Below are positions 26,281-35,423 of a stretch of 64,000 nucleotides of DNA, piece by piece. The stretch comes from an uncultured cyanobacterium (GTDB lineage: Bacteria; Cyanobacteriota; Cyanobacteriia; Cyanobacteriales; Nostocaceae), in NCBI GenBank assembly GCA_903903925.1, contig CAIVAU010000017.1, positions 1 to 64,000 on the forward strand. Direction: 5' to 3'. Each line of letters opens with the position of its first letter. Position 1 is the first letter of the stretch. The position numbers and the translations under genes are program-made. A model generated the notes under the pieces. The model saw nothing but the letters and a program-made list of their open reading frames with translations. It had not been told where the DNA came from and did no database searches.

Positions 26281-26550
26281 ATGTTTACAACTACACAACC
26301 GAGGTTTCATCACAAAAGAGCAGACTTTCTGCCCGACGACCTTTTTGAGGCAATTCATATCTTAAAACAGGAGTTAAACGCGGTTATTCTGGCGCACTAC
26401 TATCAGGAACCAGATATTCAAGATATTGCTGGGCAAACCCAAGGTGCTAGTGGATCTGAAGTCACACTCGATCCGGGCGATCAGCTAACATCTGTTCGAT
26501 TTGGACAACGCATTGCAGGAATAGCCCAACGTTGGACAAAAGTTAATTAA
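26281..26550 (+). pseudogene. nadA: Quinolinate synthase NadA, N-terminal stub
   Basis: The first 57 residues match cyanobacterial NadA starts: [20 protein letters not shown] followed by [13 protein letters not shown], where the HYYQ block begins the substrate site. Intact NadA is about 320 residues with three cysteines for a 4Fe-4S cluster; none of those is present. After QDIA the frame switches to unrelated residues [18 protein letters not shown] and stops. The stub cannot be functional. Whether the fused tail comes from another gene is unclear. Confidence 0.6.
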
Positions 26551-26606
26551 GGTCATGCGATCAATTCAGGGATGAGCAGCAGCGCTGATCAAACAAAGAT
26601 CTCAAT

Positions 26607-26882
26607 ATGGTTATAGTAGAAATATTGGCAATAGGAAACGAACTTTTAATTGGACAGACACTGGATACCAATACCAACTGGATCATCAAAAAAATTACTG
26701 GTATGGGTGGAAAAGTCAATCGTTCTGTCATCCTCAGAGATGATCGTGATGCAATTGCAACAGAAATACAATCAGCATTGCAACGAAAGGCTGAAATAAT
26801 TTTTACAATTGGAGGGATGGGGCCAACAGCTGATGACATGACTCTTGTTTTTTCTGGGAGATTAAAAAAATACCTATGTTGA
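26607..26882 (+). pseudogene. CinA N-terminal (molybdopterin-binding-like) domain stub
   Basis: The frame starts VEILAIGNELLIGQTLDTNT and reaches FTIGGMGPTADDMTL, the two conserved blocks of the MoaB/Mog-like domain of CinA and related archaeal-type proteins. An intact member is about 250-420 residues, so more than half is missing; similarity ends at MTL and the frame stops ten residues later, close to an inverted repeat at about 26884-26955. Full-length CinA has nicotinamide-nucleotide amidohydrolase activity in its C-terminal domain, which is absent. Confidence 0.6.
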
Positions 26883-26883
26883 C

Positions 26884-26955
26884 GAGTTTCGACTTCGCTC
26901 AACTCTCGACCACTCAGTTGGTTGAGCGAAGTCGAAACCAACTGAGTGGTAAATT
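26884..26955. repeat. Inverted repeat flanking a GTTGAGCGAAGTCGAAACC element
   Basis: GTTTCGACTTCGCTCAAC (26886-26903) pairs with GTTGAGCGAAGTCGAAAC (26921-26938), and ACCACTCAGTTGG and CCAACTGAGTGGT nest around the same centre. This is a typical dispersed cyanobacterial palindromic repeat; it abuts the break in the cinA stub. Confidence 0.6.
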
Positions 26956-26993
26956 TATTACTAGAATTAACCTAACTCCTGACTCCTATTTCA

Positions 26994-27022
26994 TAAAAAA
27001 AGGCAGGTAAAAAACCCGCCTC
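26994..27022 (-). terminator. Rho-independent terminator after ndhD
   Basis: On the minus strand GGCGGGT-TTTTT-ACCTGCC forms a 7-bp stem with one G-U pair and is followed by a run of seven T, 27 bases after the ndhD stop codon. Confidence 0.75.
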
Positions 27023-27048
27023 TACAAAACTAATTTGAAATTAACGAC

Positions 27049-28620
27049 CTAATCTCCAATCTTCGGCGCACTCAGGGATATTGTAGGCGCTTTTTTCAGT
27101 GCTAAAGTCGGCACAGAATCACGCAACCGCGCCGTCAATTGTACAGTAGTAGCATCGTACATCTGAGTCAACATCTTGGGATATAAACCAATCCCAATAA
27201 TTGGCACTAACAAACAGGCGATGATGAAAATTTCGCGGGGTTCGGCATCGATAAGTTTCTGATGAGCAAGTAACTCCTGGTTTTCTTGGCCATAGAAAAT
27301 CTCCCGCAACATCGACAGCAAATAAATTGGAGTGAGAATCACCCCAACTGCCATCAAGAACACCACAATAAGTTTAAACGTGGGGTTATAAGCATCGCTG
27401 GTGGAAAAGCCGACAAATACCATCAACTCTGCCACAAAACCACTCATACCTGGTAAAGCTAAAGAAGCCATTGAACAGGTCGTCCACATGGCAAACATCT
27501 TACCCATTTTCTGACCGACACCACCCATTTCATCCAACATCAGGGTGTGTGTCCGATCATAAGTCGCTCCCACAAGGAAGAATAAACTTGCCCCAATCAA
27601 ACCATGGGAAACCATTTGCAGCATTGCCCCACTCAAACCCAAATCGGTGAAAGAGGCAATACCAATGATGACAAAGCCCATGTGGGAAATTGAAGAGTAG
27701 GCAATTTTCCGCTTCAAGCTGCGTTGAGCAAAGGACGTGAGGGCAGCGTAGATAATATTCACAACCCCCAAAATGATCAACACTGGCGCAAAATAAGCGT
27801 GGGCATCTGGTAGCATCTGAGCATTCATGCGAATCAGCGCGTAACCGCCCATTTTCAAGAGAATACCCGCCAGCAACATGTGTACAGGTGCTGTTGCCTC
27901 ACCATGGGCATCTGGTAGCCAGGTGTGCAGTGGGAAAATAGGCAACTTGACAGCGTAGGCAATCAGGAAGGCAGCGTAAAGCAAAAGTTGGAGATTTAGG
28001 GCGTAGTCCTTAAGGGCAAGCGATCGCATATCAAATGTGACCGTATCACCATAAAACGCCATTGCCAAGCCAGCCACCAAAATAAAGAGTGAACCACCCG
28101 CAGTGTACAAAATAAACTTGGTTGCTGCGTAGAGCCGCTTTTTGCCTCCCCAAATCGAAAGCAAAAAATACACTGGCACGAGTTCCAATTCCCACACCAG
28201 GAAAAACAACAGCATATCCTGGACTGCGAACACAGCAATCTGACCGCCATACATTGCCAGCATCAAAAAGTAAAATAGCCTGGGCTTGAGTGTCACAGGC
28301 CAAGCTGCTAACATTGCCAGCGTCGTAATGAATCCAGTCAAAATAATCAGGGGCATAGACAAACCATCTGCCCCTACCGACCAATTCAAATCAAGCTGTG
28401 GAACCCAAGGATAACTCTCTACAAGCTGCAAATTTGGGTTGGAGAAGTCGTACTGGCTATAAAAAGCCCAAACAATCAGTGCAAAATCAATCAACCCTAC
28501 GATGAGGGCATACCAGCGAACCGTCTTACCATCTTTATCTGGGATGAAGGGAACGAACAGTGACGCTGCTATGGGTAACAGAATAATCGTTGTCAGCCAC
28601 GGAAAATTAGCTGTATTCAT
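27049..28620 (-). CDS. ndhD: NAD(P)H-quinone oxidoreductase subunit 4 (NdhD1)
   Basis: A 523-residue proton-translocating membrane subunit of photosynthetic complex I (NDH-1), which takes electrons from reduced ferredoxin to plastoquinone. Start ATG 28620 gives [20 protein letters not shown], the usual NdhD1 start; 14 more codons are open upstream. About 14 hydrophobic helices; conserved charged sites are visible in [19 protein letters not shown] (Glu of the proton channel) and [18 protein letters not shown]. The NdhD1/NdhF1 pair belongs to NDH-1L, the form used in respiration and cyclic electron flow. It lies downstream of ndhF on the same strand, 124 bases away, and ends at a terminator. 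Confidence 0.95.
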   Translation of the reverse strand: MNTANFPWLTTIILLPIAASLFVPFIPDKDGKTVRWYALIVGLIDFALIVWAFYSQYDFSNPNLQLVESYPWVPQLDLNWSVGADGLSMPLIILTGFITTLAMLAAWPVTLKPRLFYFLMLAMYGGQIAVFAVQDMLLFFLVWELELVPVYFLLSIWGGKKRLYAATKFILYTAGGSLFILVAGLAMAFYGDTVTFDMRSLALKDYALNLQLLLYAAFLIAYAVKLPIFPLHTWLPDAHGEATAPVHMLLAGILLKMGGYALIRMNAQMLPDAHAYFAPVLIILGVVNIIYAALTSFAQRSLKRKIAYSSISHMGFVIIGIASFTDLGLSGAMLQMVSHGLIGASLFFLVGATYDRTHTLMLDEMGGVGQKMGKMFAMWTTCSMASLALPGMSGFVAELMVFVGFSTSDAYNPTFKLIVVFLMAVGVILTPIYLLSMLREIFYGQENQELLAHQKLIDAEPREIFIIACLLVPIIGIGLYPKMLTQMYDATTVQLTARLRDSVPTLALKKAPTISLSAPKIGD

Positions 28621-28744
28621 CGAATTGGTTTTTGGTTGTTGGTTGTTCCAGTTTCTGATCAAAAATCAAGGATGAAGCCAAAAGACGATCACCATCCTTC
28701 ATGCCCCATCCTTGATAACTGACTGTTGAGTGTTGGTAGCTAGT

Positions 28745-30853
28745 TCAAGTTACACCAAAGACAATCACTAACCCTAACACAGCCCCAAATACGATCAAGG
28801 CGTAAAATTGAGCACGACCGTTTTCTATGTATTTCAGACCTTCGCCACTGATCAAAGTGAAAAAGCCTGTGAGGTTAACAGCGCCATCAACAACGCGGAA
28901 GTCAACTTCCATGACTTGTCTTGCTAGACGACGCGAGCCCATAACGAAGACACGATCATAGATGTCATCAAAGTACCACTTGTTGAGGGATAACTGGTAA
29001 AGCGGTTTGATTTTGGCTGCGATCGCCACTGGGTTAATCTTGCCCCACAAATACATCAGTGAAGCCAAGGTAATCCCAATCAAGGAAATACCAACTGAAC
29101 CCCCCGCCATAATGTAAAATTCGTTCGGGTTAAAAAGACTGGCTCCCTCAACCACTTCCTCAAGGGTTTCATTGGGCGAGAAGATGAACTCCTCAAAGTA
29201 GTTGGCATAGGGAGTTCCCACTAAACCAATTAACATTGAAGGAATTGCCAACACTAACAATGGCAGAGTCATCGTCCATGGCGACTCGTGAGGATATTCA
29301 CTGTGACCATGACCATGATCGTGACCGTGGTCGTCATGATGGTCTTCTAAAGTTGCTTCCAGTTCTCCCTTTGTCATCGCACCAGGCCCAAAAGCGGGAA
29401 CACTTTCAAAACCTGCTACAAATCCCATCCCTTCTGGTGACTTGAGTCGTTGCCACATTTCCTTTTTATTGCCCCGGAATTGACCTTCAAAGGTGGTGAA
29501 GTACATCCGGAACATATAAAAAGCGGTAATTCCAGCGGTCAGCCAGCCCACACCCCACAGGAATGGATTAGCCTCAAAAGCCTTCCCCAGAATTTCATCC
29601 TTTGACCAGAAACCAGCAAAAGGCGGAATACCAGAAATTGCTAAGCAACCAATCAAGAAGGTCATTGCTGTTACTGGCATATACTTCCGCAGTGCCCCCA
29701 TGAACCGCATATCTTGCGCCAAGGCGGGGTCATGACCAACAACTGCTTCCATACCATGAATGACCGAACCAGAACCGAGGAACAGCATCGCCTTAAAGTA
29801 GGCGTGGGTCATCAGGTGGAAAAGTCCAGCACTGTAAGCACCCACTCCCATTGCCATCACCATGTAACCGAGTTGGGAAATGGTGGAGTATGCTAAGCCT
29901 TTTTTAATGTCGTTTTGAGTAATGGCAATGCTTGCGCCGAGAAAGGCGGTGAATGCCCCAGTATAGGCAATCACATTCATTGCTGCTGGAATGTGTTCAA
30001 AGACTGGGTACATGCGGGCAATCAGGAAGACACCTGCTGCCACCATTGTTGCTGCATGGATTAGGGCGGAGATGGGCGTAGGCCCTTCCATTGCATCCGG
30101 TAACCAGACGTGCAGCGGGAATTGGGCTGATTTGGCAACCGGACCCAAGAAGACAAGAATCGCAAACACAACGGCGAGAGTATTGCTGATGGAACCTGTG
30201 CTGACAAGTTCCGTCAGGCGATCGCCAATGACATCAAACTCAAAGCTTCCTGTCGCCCAGAAAAGCCCAAGAATGCCCAATAGCAGACCAAAATCGCCCA
30301 CGCGATTGGTGACAAATGCTTTTTGTGCTGCATCTGCTGCCGACTTGCGATCGTACCAAAAGCCGACCAGCAAGTACGAACACATCCCGACCAGTTCCCA
30401 GAAAATATAAATCTGTACGATATTGGGACTGACCACTAGACCCAACATTGAGGAGCCAAACAGGCTCAGATAAGCGTAGAACCTGACATAGCCTGGATCA
30501 TGAGCCATGTAGCCATCGGTATAGACCATGACAAGGAAGGCTACCGTCGTCACAATCACCAACATCAGGGCTGTCAGGTGGTCAACAGTGTAGCCCAAGC
30601 TCAGATGAAAACTGCCTGCTGCTGCCCACTCTAATGTATGGCTATAAGGCGCGTGTCCTTGAATTTGACTCCACAGCAATGCCAACGACAGACCCATTGC
30701 AGCTCCCATCAGGGAGATAATCAATGCCGCGTTGAGCTGTCGCCAACGGTTTATCACCTGATTGAACGAGATTAACCCTAGACCGACCAGCATTGCTCCA
30801 AAAAGGGGTAACACCGGAATCAGCCAGGCATACTGATAGATTGCTTCCATCAC
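28745..30853 (-). CDS. ndhF: NAD(P)H-quinone oxidoreductase subunit 5 (NdhF1)
   Basis: A 702-residue antiporter-like subunit of NDH-1 at the distal end of the membrane arm. It has about 15 predicted helices, the motifs IYIFWELVGMCSYLLVGFWY (channel Glu) and WLPDAMEGPTPISALIHAAT, and a C-terminal part with the lateral amphipathic helix and SLNKWYFDDIYDRVFV. Between helices, at about residues 497-520, is a His/Asp-rich loop (DHHDDHGHDHGHGHSEYPHE), which I recall as common in cyanobacterial NdhF1 and which could bind metal. Start is ATG 30853 or 30850. ndhD follows. Confidence 0.96.
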   Translation of the reverse strand: MMEAIYQYAWLIPVLPLFGAMLVGLGLISFNQVINRWRQLNAALIISLMGAAMGLSLALLWSQIQGHAPYSHTLEWAAAGSFHLSLGYTVDHLTALMLVIVTTVAFLVMVYTDGYMAHDPGYVRFYAYLSLFGSSMLGLVVSPNIVQIYIFWELVGMCSYLLVGFWYDRKSAADAAQKAFVTNRVGDFGLLLGILGLFWATGSFEFDVIGDRLTELVSTGSISNTLAVVFAILVFLGPVAKSAQFPLHVWLPDAMEGPTPISALIHAATMVAAGVFLIARMYPVFEHIPAAMNVIAYTGAFTAFLGASIAITQNDIKKGLAYSTISQLGYMVMAMGVGAYSAGLFHLMTHAYFKAMLFLGSGSVIHGMEAVVGHDPALAQDMRFMGALRKYMPVTAMTFLIGCLAISGIPPFAGFWSKDEILGKAFEANPFLWGVGWLTAGITAFYMFRMYFTTFEGQFRGNKKEMWQRLKSPEGMGFVAGFESVPAFGPGAMTKGELEATLEDHHDDHGHDHGHGHSEYPHESPWTMTLPLLVLAIPSMLIGLVGTPYANYFEEFIFSPNETLEEVVEGASLFNPNEFYIMAGGSVGISLIGITLASLMYLWGKINPVAIAAKIKPLYQLSLNKWYFDDIYDRVFVMGSRRLARQVMEVDFRVVDGAVNLTGFFTLISGEGLKYIENGRAQFYALIVFGAVLGLVIVFGVT

Positions 30854-30928
30854 TGACGCCTACTTTTAGAATTTTTGACTAATTTGTCGGAACTGTTAAT
30901 AATTGTGACACACACCCTTTAGCATAAA

Positions 30929-30958
30929 GTACCCCACTCACAGGGAATTGAGTGGGGT
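30929..30958. other. Hairpin ACCCCACTCA/TGAGTGGGGT upstream of ndhF
   Basis: A 10-bp perfect stem with a 10-base loop lies about 75 bases before the ndhF start. It has no T-run in either direction, so it may be a 5' leader structure of ndhF mRNA or a weak bidirectional terminator. Confidence 0.4.
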
Positions 30959-30999
30959 AATTAACTATGGTTTTAGATTTGGGCATTGGGGGGAGAGGA

Positions 31000-31126
31000 G
31001 TGTGGGAGGTGTGGGAGGTGTAGGAGGTGTGGGGAGAGGGGTGTGTGGGAGAGAATCTAAGCATGATTATTCATAAAAAATTTCTCTACACTCCCCACCC
31101 TTCCCACCCTTCCCACCCTTCCCACA
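31000..31126. repeat. Two short G-rich and C-rich tandem arrays
   Basis: A 9-bp array of the type GTGGGAGGT runs from about 31000 to 31033, and a 10-bp array TTCCCACCC from about 31093 to 31126. Both lie between ndhF and the thioredoxin gene and are non-coding. Confidence 0.7.
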
Positions 31127-31136
31127 CTCCTCTTAA

Positions 31137-31511
31137 TCAGCGCCCCAAGTCTGCTGTTTGCGGAATCTTGTAACTTCTAGGGCAGTTGGTATAGCTGAGT
31201 TTGATTTCTTCTAAAGCCAATAATAAATCTTCTCTACCGCGAAAGCCTTCCAAGCGCTGCCGGACTATACCATTTTCGATCAAGAGTAAAGTTGGCAGTG
31301 ATTTCAGACGATAAGTGGTAGATAATTTGAAGTTCTGATCGGCATTAATTCCAACTAACTTAATTTGCTCACCACACTGAACTTTAAATTGCAATAATAA
31401 AGGCTTGATGATGTGACATAAGCCACACCAAGGTGCTTCAAAATTCACTAAAACAGGAATTTGAGATTCTAAAACTTCTTGAGTAAATGTTCGATCATTA
31501 ACCGACAACAC
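31137..31511 (-). CDS. Thioredoxin-family protein with CGLC active site
   Basis: A 124-residue single thioredoxin domain. The redox motif is APWCGLC at about residues 26-32 in place of the classical WCGPC; LKSLPTLLLIENG provides the cis-Pro site and ADQNFKLSTTYRL the preceding segment. The Pro-to-Leu change in the active loop usually shifts redox potential and partner choice; this variant is seen in other cyanobacterial thioredoxins as far as I recall. ATG 31511 (MVLSVNDRTFTQEV) is preferred; an upstream ATG 31553 adds 14 residues unlike the family. No signal peptide, so cytosolic. Confidence 0.88.
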   Translation of the reverse strand: MLSVNDRTFTQEVLESQIPVLVNFEAPWCGLCHIIKPLLLQFKVQCGEQIKLVGINADQNFKLSTTYRLKSLPTLLLIENGIVRQRLEGFRGREDLLLALEEIKLSYTNCPRSYKIPQTADLGR

Positions 31512-32089
31512 CATGATGCCTCTTAAAACTATAGGGTTTTCTAAACAAGCCAAGATCTAGAGTCAGCGATTTTGTCCTACTGCTGTGCTAACACTCTGTT
31601 GGGCGTTGGGTATCAGTGAGTCTGTGAAAATATCAGCGTAGATTATGGCGATGACAAAAAAGCCAGCGCGATACTCACGTGGCTTGGCTGGATTTTCGAC
31701 TCCTGATTGCCGTTGCTGGTTCGAGAAATTTCTCTAACTGCGATTTATTCCCAAGTTCAACCACAGAAGCGCAACTACCAAATATGTTTGCCTTTTGCTA
31801 AAAAAAATAACCCAGAGCTAGGACTGTGACCTAAAAAAAGAGTTTTTGCCTTTTAATTTCTTAATTAAATCAAATTTTCAATCGGCTGAGTCTACTCCCA
31901 CTGACAGATATTTGAATTGATCCTACATCGATTTTGTCGCAATAGATAAGCTGAAATCATCAATTTAGGACAGTTGACACGGAAATCTAGCAACGTCAGA
32001 ATGCATCCGTCATAATTGTTAAAGAATCGAGAGATAGTAAGAGATTTTAAAGACCTCTGATACATCTTGAAGGGTTTTTGGCATATTGC
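31512..32089. other. Intergenic region, no gene recognised
   Basis: About 580 bases between the thioredoxin and NnrU-family genes, both on the minus strand. It contains an imperfect hairpin around 31658-31692 (AAAGCCAGC to GGCTGGATTTT) that may terminate a transcript. No supported open frame or RNA gene. Confidence 0.45.
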
Positions 32090-32806
32090 TCACAATTCTA
32101 TCCTATTAGTTGCCTGAAGCAACAGTGGATGAGACCACCAAAGTAGTAGCACAAAAATGACCACCCCAAAATAAGCAGGGCGGATAAATTCTTGCCATTT
32201 AAAAGATTGACGACCGTCGAGAATCGCCAAAAAAGGAATGATGGAGGTACGTTGCTTGATCAGGGTGAAAGCTTCACCGTAGCGGTAGCTCAAGCGGCGA
32301 TCGCCATGCCAAACCCCAAATAGATGATGCAATACCAACCCTATAGAGGTGACTAGGGTAAAACTCGTACCCAGCCAGAGGGTGTGGGCAATACACCAAA
32401 TGACTTGTCCGACCATCTGCGGATGGCGGGTAATCCGAATAATTCCAGTTTCGTAGAGGTGGACTTGGGGCTGTTGGATAGCAGCAATCTCTAGTAGATT
32501 GAATGTAGCAGGATACAAAAACAAAAATGAAATCGCTGACAGCATCCAAACCAATGCCTGCACTCCTGGCACGTTTTGTACTTGCCAAAGTTGCAATCCA
32601 TCATAGCGGTGGTTAAAAAAGTGGATGACTAAGATTATAGCCAACGGCAGGTTGGTCAAGGCGAAAATAATGCGATAAAGTCGTGCGCCGAGGTATTTTT
32701 CTGCCCAGGGACGAAGGGCGGCGCCTCCACTGTGAGCAAAAACGAAACATAATTGTAGTCCCAGCATGACAAAATGACTCTTAGTCAACCAAGCCGGAAT
32801 GAGCAT
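32090..32806 (-). CDS. NnrU-family membrane protein, candidate 15-cis-zeta-carotene isomerase (Z-ISO-like)
   Basis: A 238-residue protein with about six membrane segments. Conserved blocks are FAHSGGAALRPWAEKYLGAR, NHRYDGLQLWQVQNVPGV, LYETGIIRITRHPQMVGQ, WCIAHTLWLGTS, HHLFGVWHGDRRL and VIPFLAILDGRQ-like IIPFLAILDGRQ. These match plant Z-ISO, a haem-dependent membrane isomerase of zeta-carotene, far beyond the generic NnrU family name, as far as I remember the plant sequence. Several His residues (in HSGG, NHRYDG, RHPQM, AHTLW, HHLFG) could ligate haem. Function is inferred. It is divergent from rbcR and near ndhF/ndhD, in a photosynthesis-related neighbourhood. Confidence 0.85.
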   Translation of the reverse strand: MLIPAWLTKSHFVMLGLQLCFVFAHSGGAALRPWAEKYLGARLYRIIFALTNLPLAIILVIHFFNHRYDGLQLWQVQNVPGVQALVWMLSAISFLFLYPATFNLLEIAAIQQPQVHLYETGIIRITRHPQMVGQVIWCIAHTLWLGTSFTLVTSIGLVLHHLFGVWHGDRRLSYRYGEAFTLIKQRTSIIPFLAILDGRQSFKWQEFIRPAYFGVVIFVLLLWWSHPLLLQATNRIEL

Positions 32807-33007
32807 ACACAAATGAAGTAATTTGAAGAAAACTTAACTCAGTACAATCAATACCACAAAGTATTCACTTCTGAGACTTGAGTCAAGATGTTATGGTACT
32901 GTCTTTTAACTTGTAAAGCCTCATTTTTTTTAGATGCAATAAATCACTTCCAGATTGGAAGCTATGAATTGCTGAGTTGCTCCTTTTTTGTTTGTGGGTT
33001 TAGCCTT

Positions 33008-34015
33008 ATGTCTGACCTTCCTTTCACTTTAGATCAGTTACGTATTCTCAAAGCGATCGCTGCTGAAGGGAGCTTCAAGCGTGCTGCTGATAGCCTTTAC
33101 GTCTCCCAACCTGCCGTTAGCCTGCAAGTGCAAAACCTAGAACGGCAACTGGATGTCCCCTTATTTGACCGTGGAGGACGCCGCGCACAATTAACTGAGG
33201 CTGGACATTTACTCCTAAGCTACGGAGAGAAAATCCTCAGTCTGTGTCAGGAAACCTGCCGTGCTATTGAGGATCTACAAAATCTCCAAGGCGGTACTTT
33301 GATTGTAGGTGCATCTCAAACCACTGGCACCTATCTTTTACCTAGAATGATTGGCATTTTCCGACAAAAATATCCGGATGTAGCGGTGCAACTGCACGTC
33401 CACTCCACTCGGCGGACTGCTTGGAGTGTAGCTAATGGACAGGTAGACCTAGCAATTATCGGTGGTGAGATTCCTGGTGAACTAGTAGAAACTTTGGAAA
33501 TTATTCCTTACGCTGAGGATGAACTGGCACTAATTATACCTGTCTTCCATCCCTTCGCGAAATTAGACATGATCCACAGAGACGACTTATACAAACTACA
33601 ATTTATTGCCCTTGACTCCCAATCAACTATCCGCAAGGTGATTGACCAGGTGCTAACACGTTCTGAAATAGATACAAGGCGGTTTAAAGTTGAAATGGAA
33701 TTGAATTCCATCGAAGCCATTAAAAATGCTGTCCAATCTGGTTTGGGGGCTGCCTTTGTCTCCACCTCAGCCATTGCTAAAGAGTTACAAATGGGGGTGT
33801 TACACTGTGCCACAATTGAAGGTGTCGTTGTTAAGCGAACGCTCTGGTTGATTTTCAATCCCAATCGCTACAAATCTAAGGCAGCAGAAGCGTTCAGTCG
33901 AGAGATTTTGCCCCAGTTTGCCACCCCCGGATGGAATCTAGATATGTTAAAGTCGTCCCATAAGAGCATTGCGATCAGTCCATTGGATGCAGAAACGCCT
34001 GACTCTGATGACTAA
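33008..34015 (+). CDS. rbcR: LysR-family transcriptional regulator RbcR
   Basis: A 335-residue LysR regulator. The N-terminal winged helix ([20 protein letters not shown], then [15 protein letters not shown]) is followed by a long linker helix and a periplasmic-binding-like effector domain beginning [19 protein letters not shown]. The sequence follows the RbcR/Ycf30 group that controls Rubisco and inorganic-carbon genes and responds to metabolites such as 2-phosphoglycolate or alpha-ketoglutarate in relatives. ATG 33008 ([13 protein letters not shown]) is the expected start; the frame is open further upstream to 32888 without similarity. It is divergent from the NnrU gene and 16 bases before the kinase gene. 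Confidence 0.93.
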   Translation: MSDLPFTLDQLRILKAIAAEGSFKRAADSLYVSQPAVSLQVQNLERQLDVPLFDRGGRRAQLTEAGHLLLSYGEKILSLCQETCRAIEDLQNLQGGTLIVGASQTTGTYLLPRMIGIFRQKYPDVAVQLHVHSTRRTAWSVANGQVDLAIIGGEIPGELVETLEIIPYAEDELALIIPVFHPFAKLDMIHRDDLYKLQFIALDSQSTIRKVIDQVLTRSEIDTRRFKVEMELNSIEAIKNAVQSGLGAAFVSTSAIAKELQMGVLHCATIEGVVVKRTLWLIFNPNRYKSKAAEAFSREILPQFATPGWNLDMLKSSHKSIAISPLDAETPDSDD

Positions 34016-34031
34016 TGACTAATGACTAATC

Positions 34032-35396
34032 ATGGAAGTTTACTGCACTCGTCCACACTGCCCCCGTCCGCAAAACAATTTTCCGGATTTAGATGATATC
34101 GCAACTCTGCGCACGATCCAGCAAAAGTACTGTACAACTTGTGGTATGCCGCTGATTTTAGTCGGACGCTATTTACCGACAAAGGTGCTAGGGCGGGGCG
34201 GCTTTGGTGCCGCATTTTTGGCACGCGATCGCTATACTCCCGGAATGCGCCATTGCGTCGTGAAGCAATTTCTACCCGCCGGAAACTTAAGTCCCACTCA
34301 AATGCAACTGGCGCAAGACTTGTTTGAACGAGAAGCAGTAGCTTTAGAGGAACTAGGCAATAAGAACGAGCAAATTCCTAACTTGTATGCTTACTTCCCT
34401 CTACCTGTTCCCAGTTTGCATCCAGGACACGAAGACCAGTTTTTTTATCTGGTACTGGAATACATTGATGGACAAAATCTAGAGGAAGAATTAGCTCAAA
34501 AAGGCAAGTTTTCTGAACCTGAAGTTCTAGAGGTACTCCAGGAAATTCTCAAGATCCTCAGGTTTGTTCACAGCAAAGGCATTATTCACAGAGATATTAA
34601 ACCTTCCAATATCATGCGTCGTCGTGATGGTAAAATCTTCCTACTAGATTTTGGTGCAGTCAAGCAGGTCACTAACGCCCCCATTGGCGCAGCGACTTCC
34701 ACTGGAATTTATTCTATGGGATTTGCTCCGCCAGAGCAAATGGCTGGAGGTCAAGTGTTTCCATCTACGGACTTATACGCTTTGGCTGTGACTGCTGTCA
34801 TGTTATTAACAGGCGAACCAATAACTGAGCTCTTTGATGTTTATAACAATCAGTGGAAATGGCGAATGCAAGTGAGTGTTAGCCCTCGCCTTGCTGAGGT
34901 CTTAGACAAAATGCTTTTATCAGCAGCAAATCAACGCTTTCAGTCAGCCCAAGAGGTTCTGGATGCCCTTGATTCACGAAATGTGCCTATACCCTCCACA
35001 ACAATCACCCCTCTTCAGCCACAACCTCAAAAGCAGCAACTTGGATCTAGTAGACAGCCATTTTCTCTGTTAGAAATACTGGGTGGGGCGGCGTTTAGCG
35101 GGTTTGAAGGTGGATTGATTGCGATCGCCCTCCTCAGTTTACTAAAATCCCCAATAATTACCCTAGCTGCTTCAGCCCTGATTTTGGGAATACTCATTTT
35201 TGCCCAAACAAGACGTTGGATTGAAAAGTGGGATCTAGTCATTATTTCAGCAATTAGTTTTGCAATTGTATTATTTGTCCCCTTTTTGCACTCGGTCACG
35301 CAATGGACAGTTTTACCTTTTGCATCTGGATTGATTGCTATCGCGCTTACATCTCTATTTCGTCTTATTTACAAATTATTATCTTTGCTACTTTAA
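34032..35396 (+). CDS. Ser/Thr protein kinase with N-terminal Cys4 motif and C-terminal membrane helices
   Basis: A 454-residue Hanks-type kinase. Four cysteines (C5, C10, C34, C37) make a zinc-ribbon-like head typical of many cyanobacterial kinases. The catalytic domain has a glycine loop LGRGGFGAAF, VVKQF lysine, HRDIKPSN catalytic loop, LLDFGAVK metal site and an APPEQ block, so it looks active. After a Pro/Gln linker (about residue 325) come three or four membrane helices to the C-terminus. The gene begins 16 bases after rbcR and ends 27 bases before the first of three anchored solute-binding proteins, suggesting a shared operon and a signalling role. Confidence 0.92.
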   Translation: MEVYCTRPHCPRPQNNFPDLDDIATLRTIQQKYCTTCGMPLILVGRYLPTKVLGRGGFGAAFLARDRYTPGMRHCVVKQFLPAGNLSPTQMQLAQDLFEREAVALEELGNKNEQIPNLYAYFPLPVPSLHPGHEDQFFYLVLEYIDGQNLEEELAQKGKFSEPEVLEVLQEILKILRFVHSKGIIHRDIKPSNIMRRRDGKIFLLDFGAVKQVTNAPIGAATSTGIYSMGFAPPEQMAGGQVFPSTDLYALAVTAVMLLTGEPITELFDVYNNQWKWRMQVSVSPRLAEVLDKMLLSAANQRFQSAQEVLDALDSRNVPIPSTTITPLQPQPQKQQLGSSRQPFSLLEILGGAAFSGFEGGLIAIALLSLLKSPIITLAASALILGILIFAQTRRWIEKWDLVIISAISFAIVLFVPFLHSVTQWTVLPFASGLIAIALTSLFRLIYKLLSLLL

Positions 35397-35423
35397 CTTA
35401 AAATAGGGAGAGAAAAACCCCCG

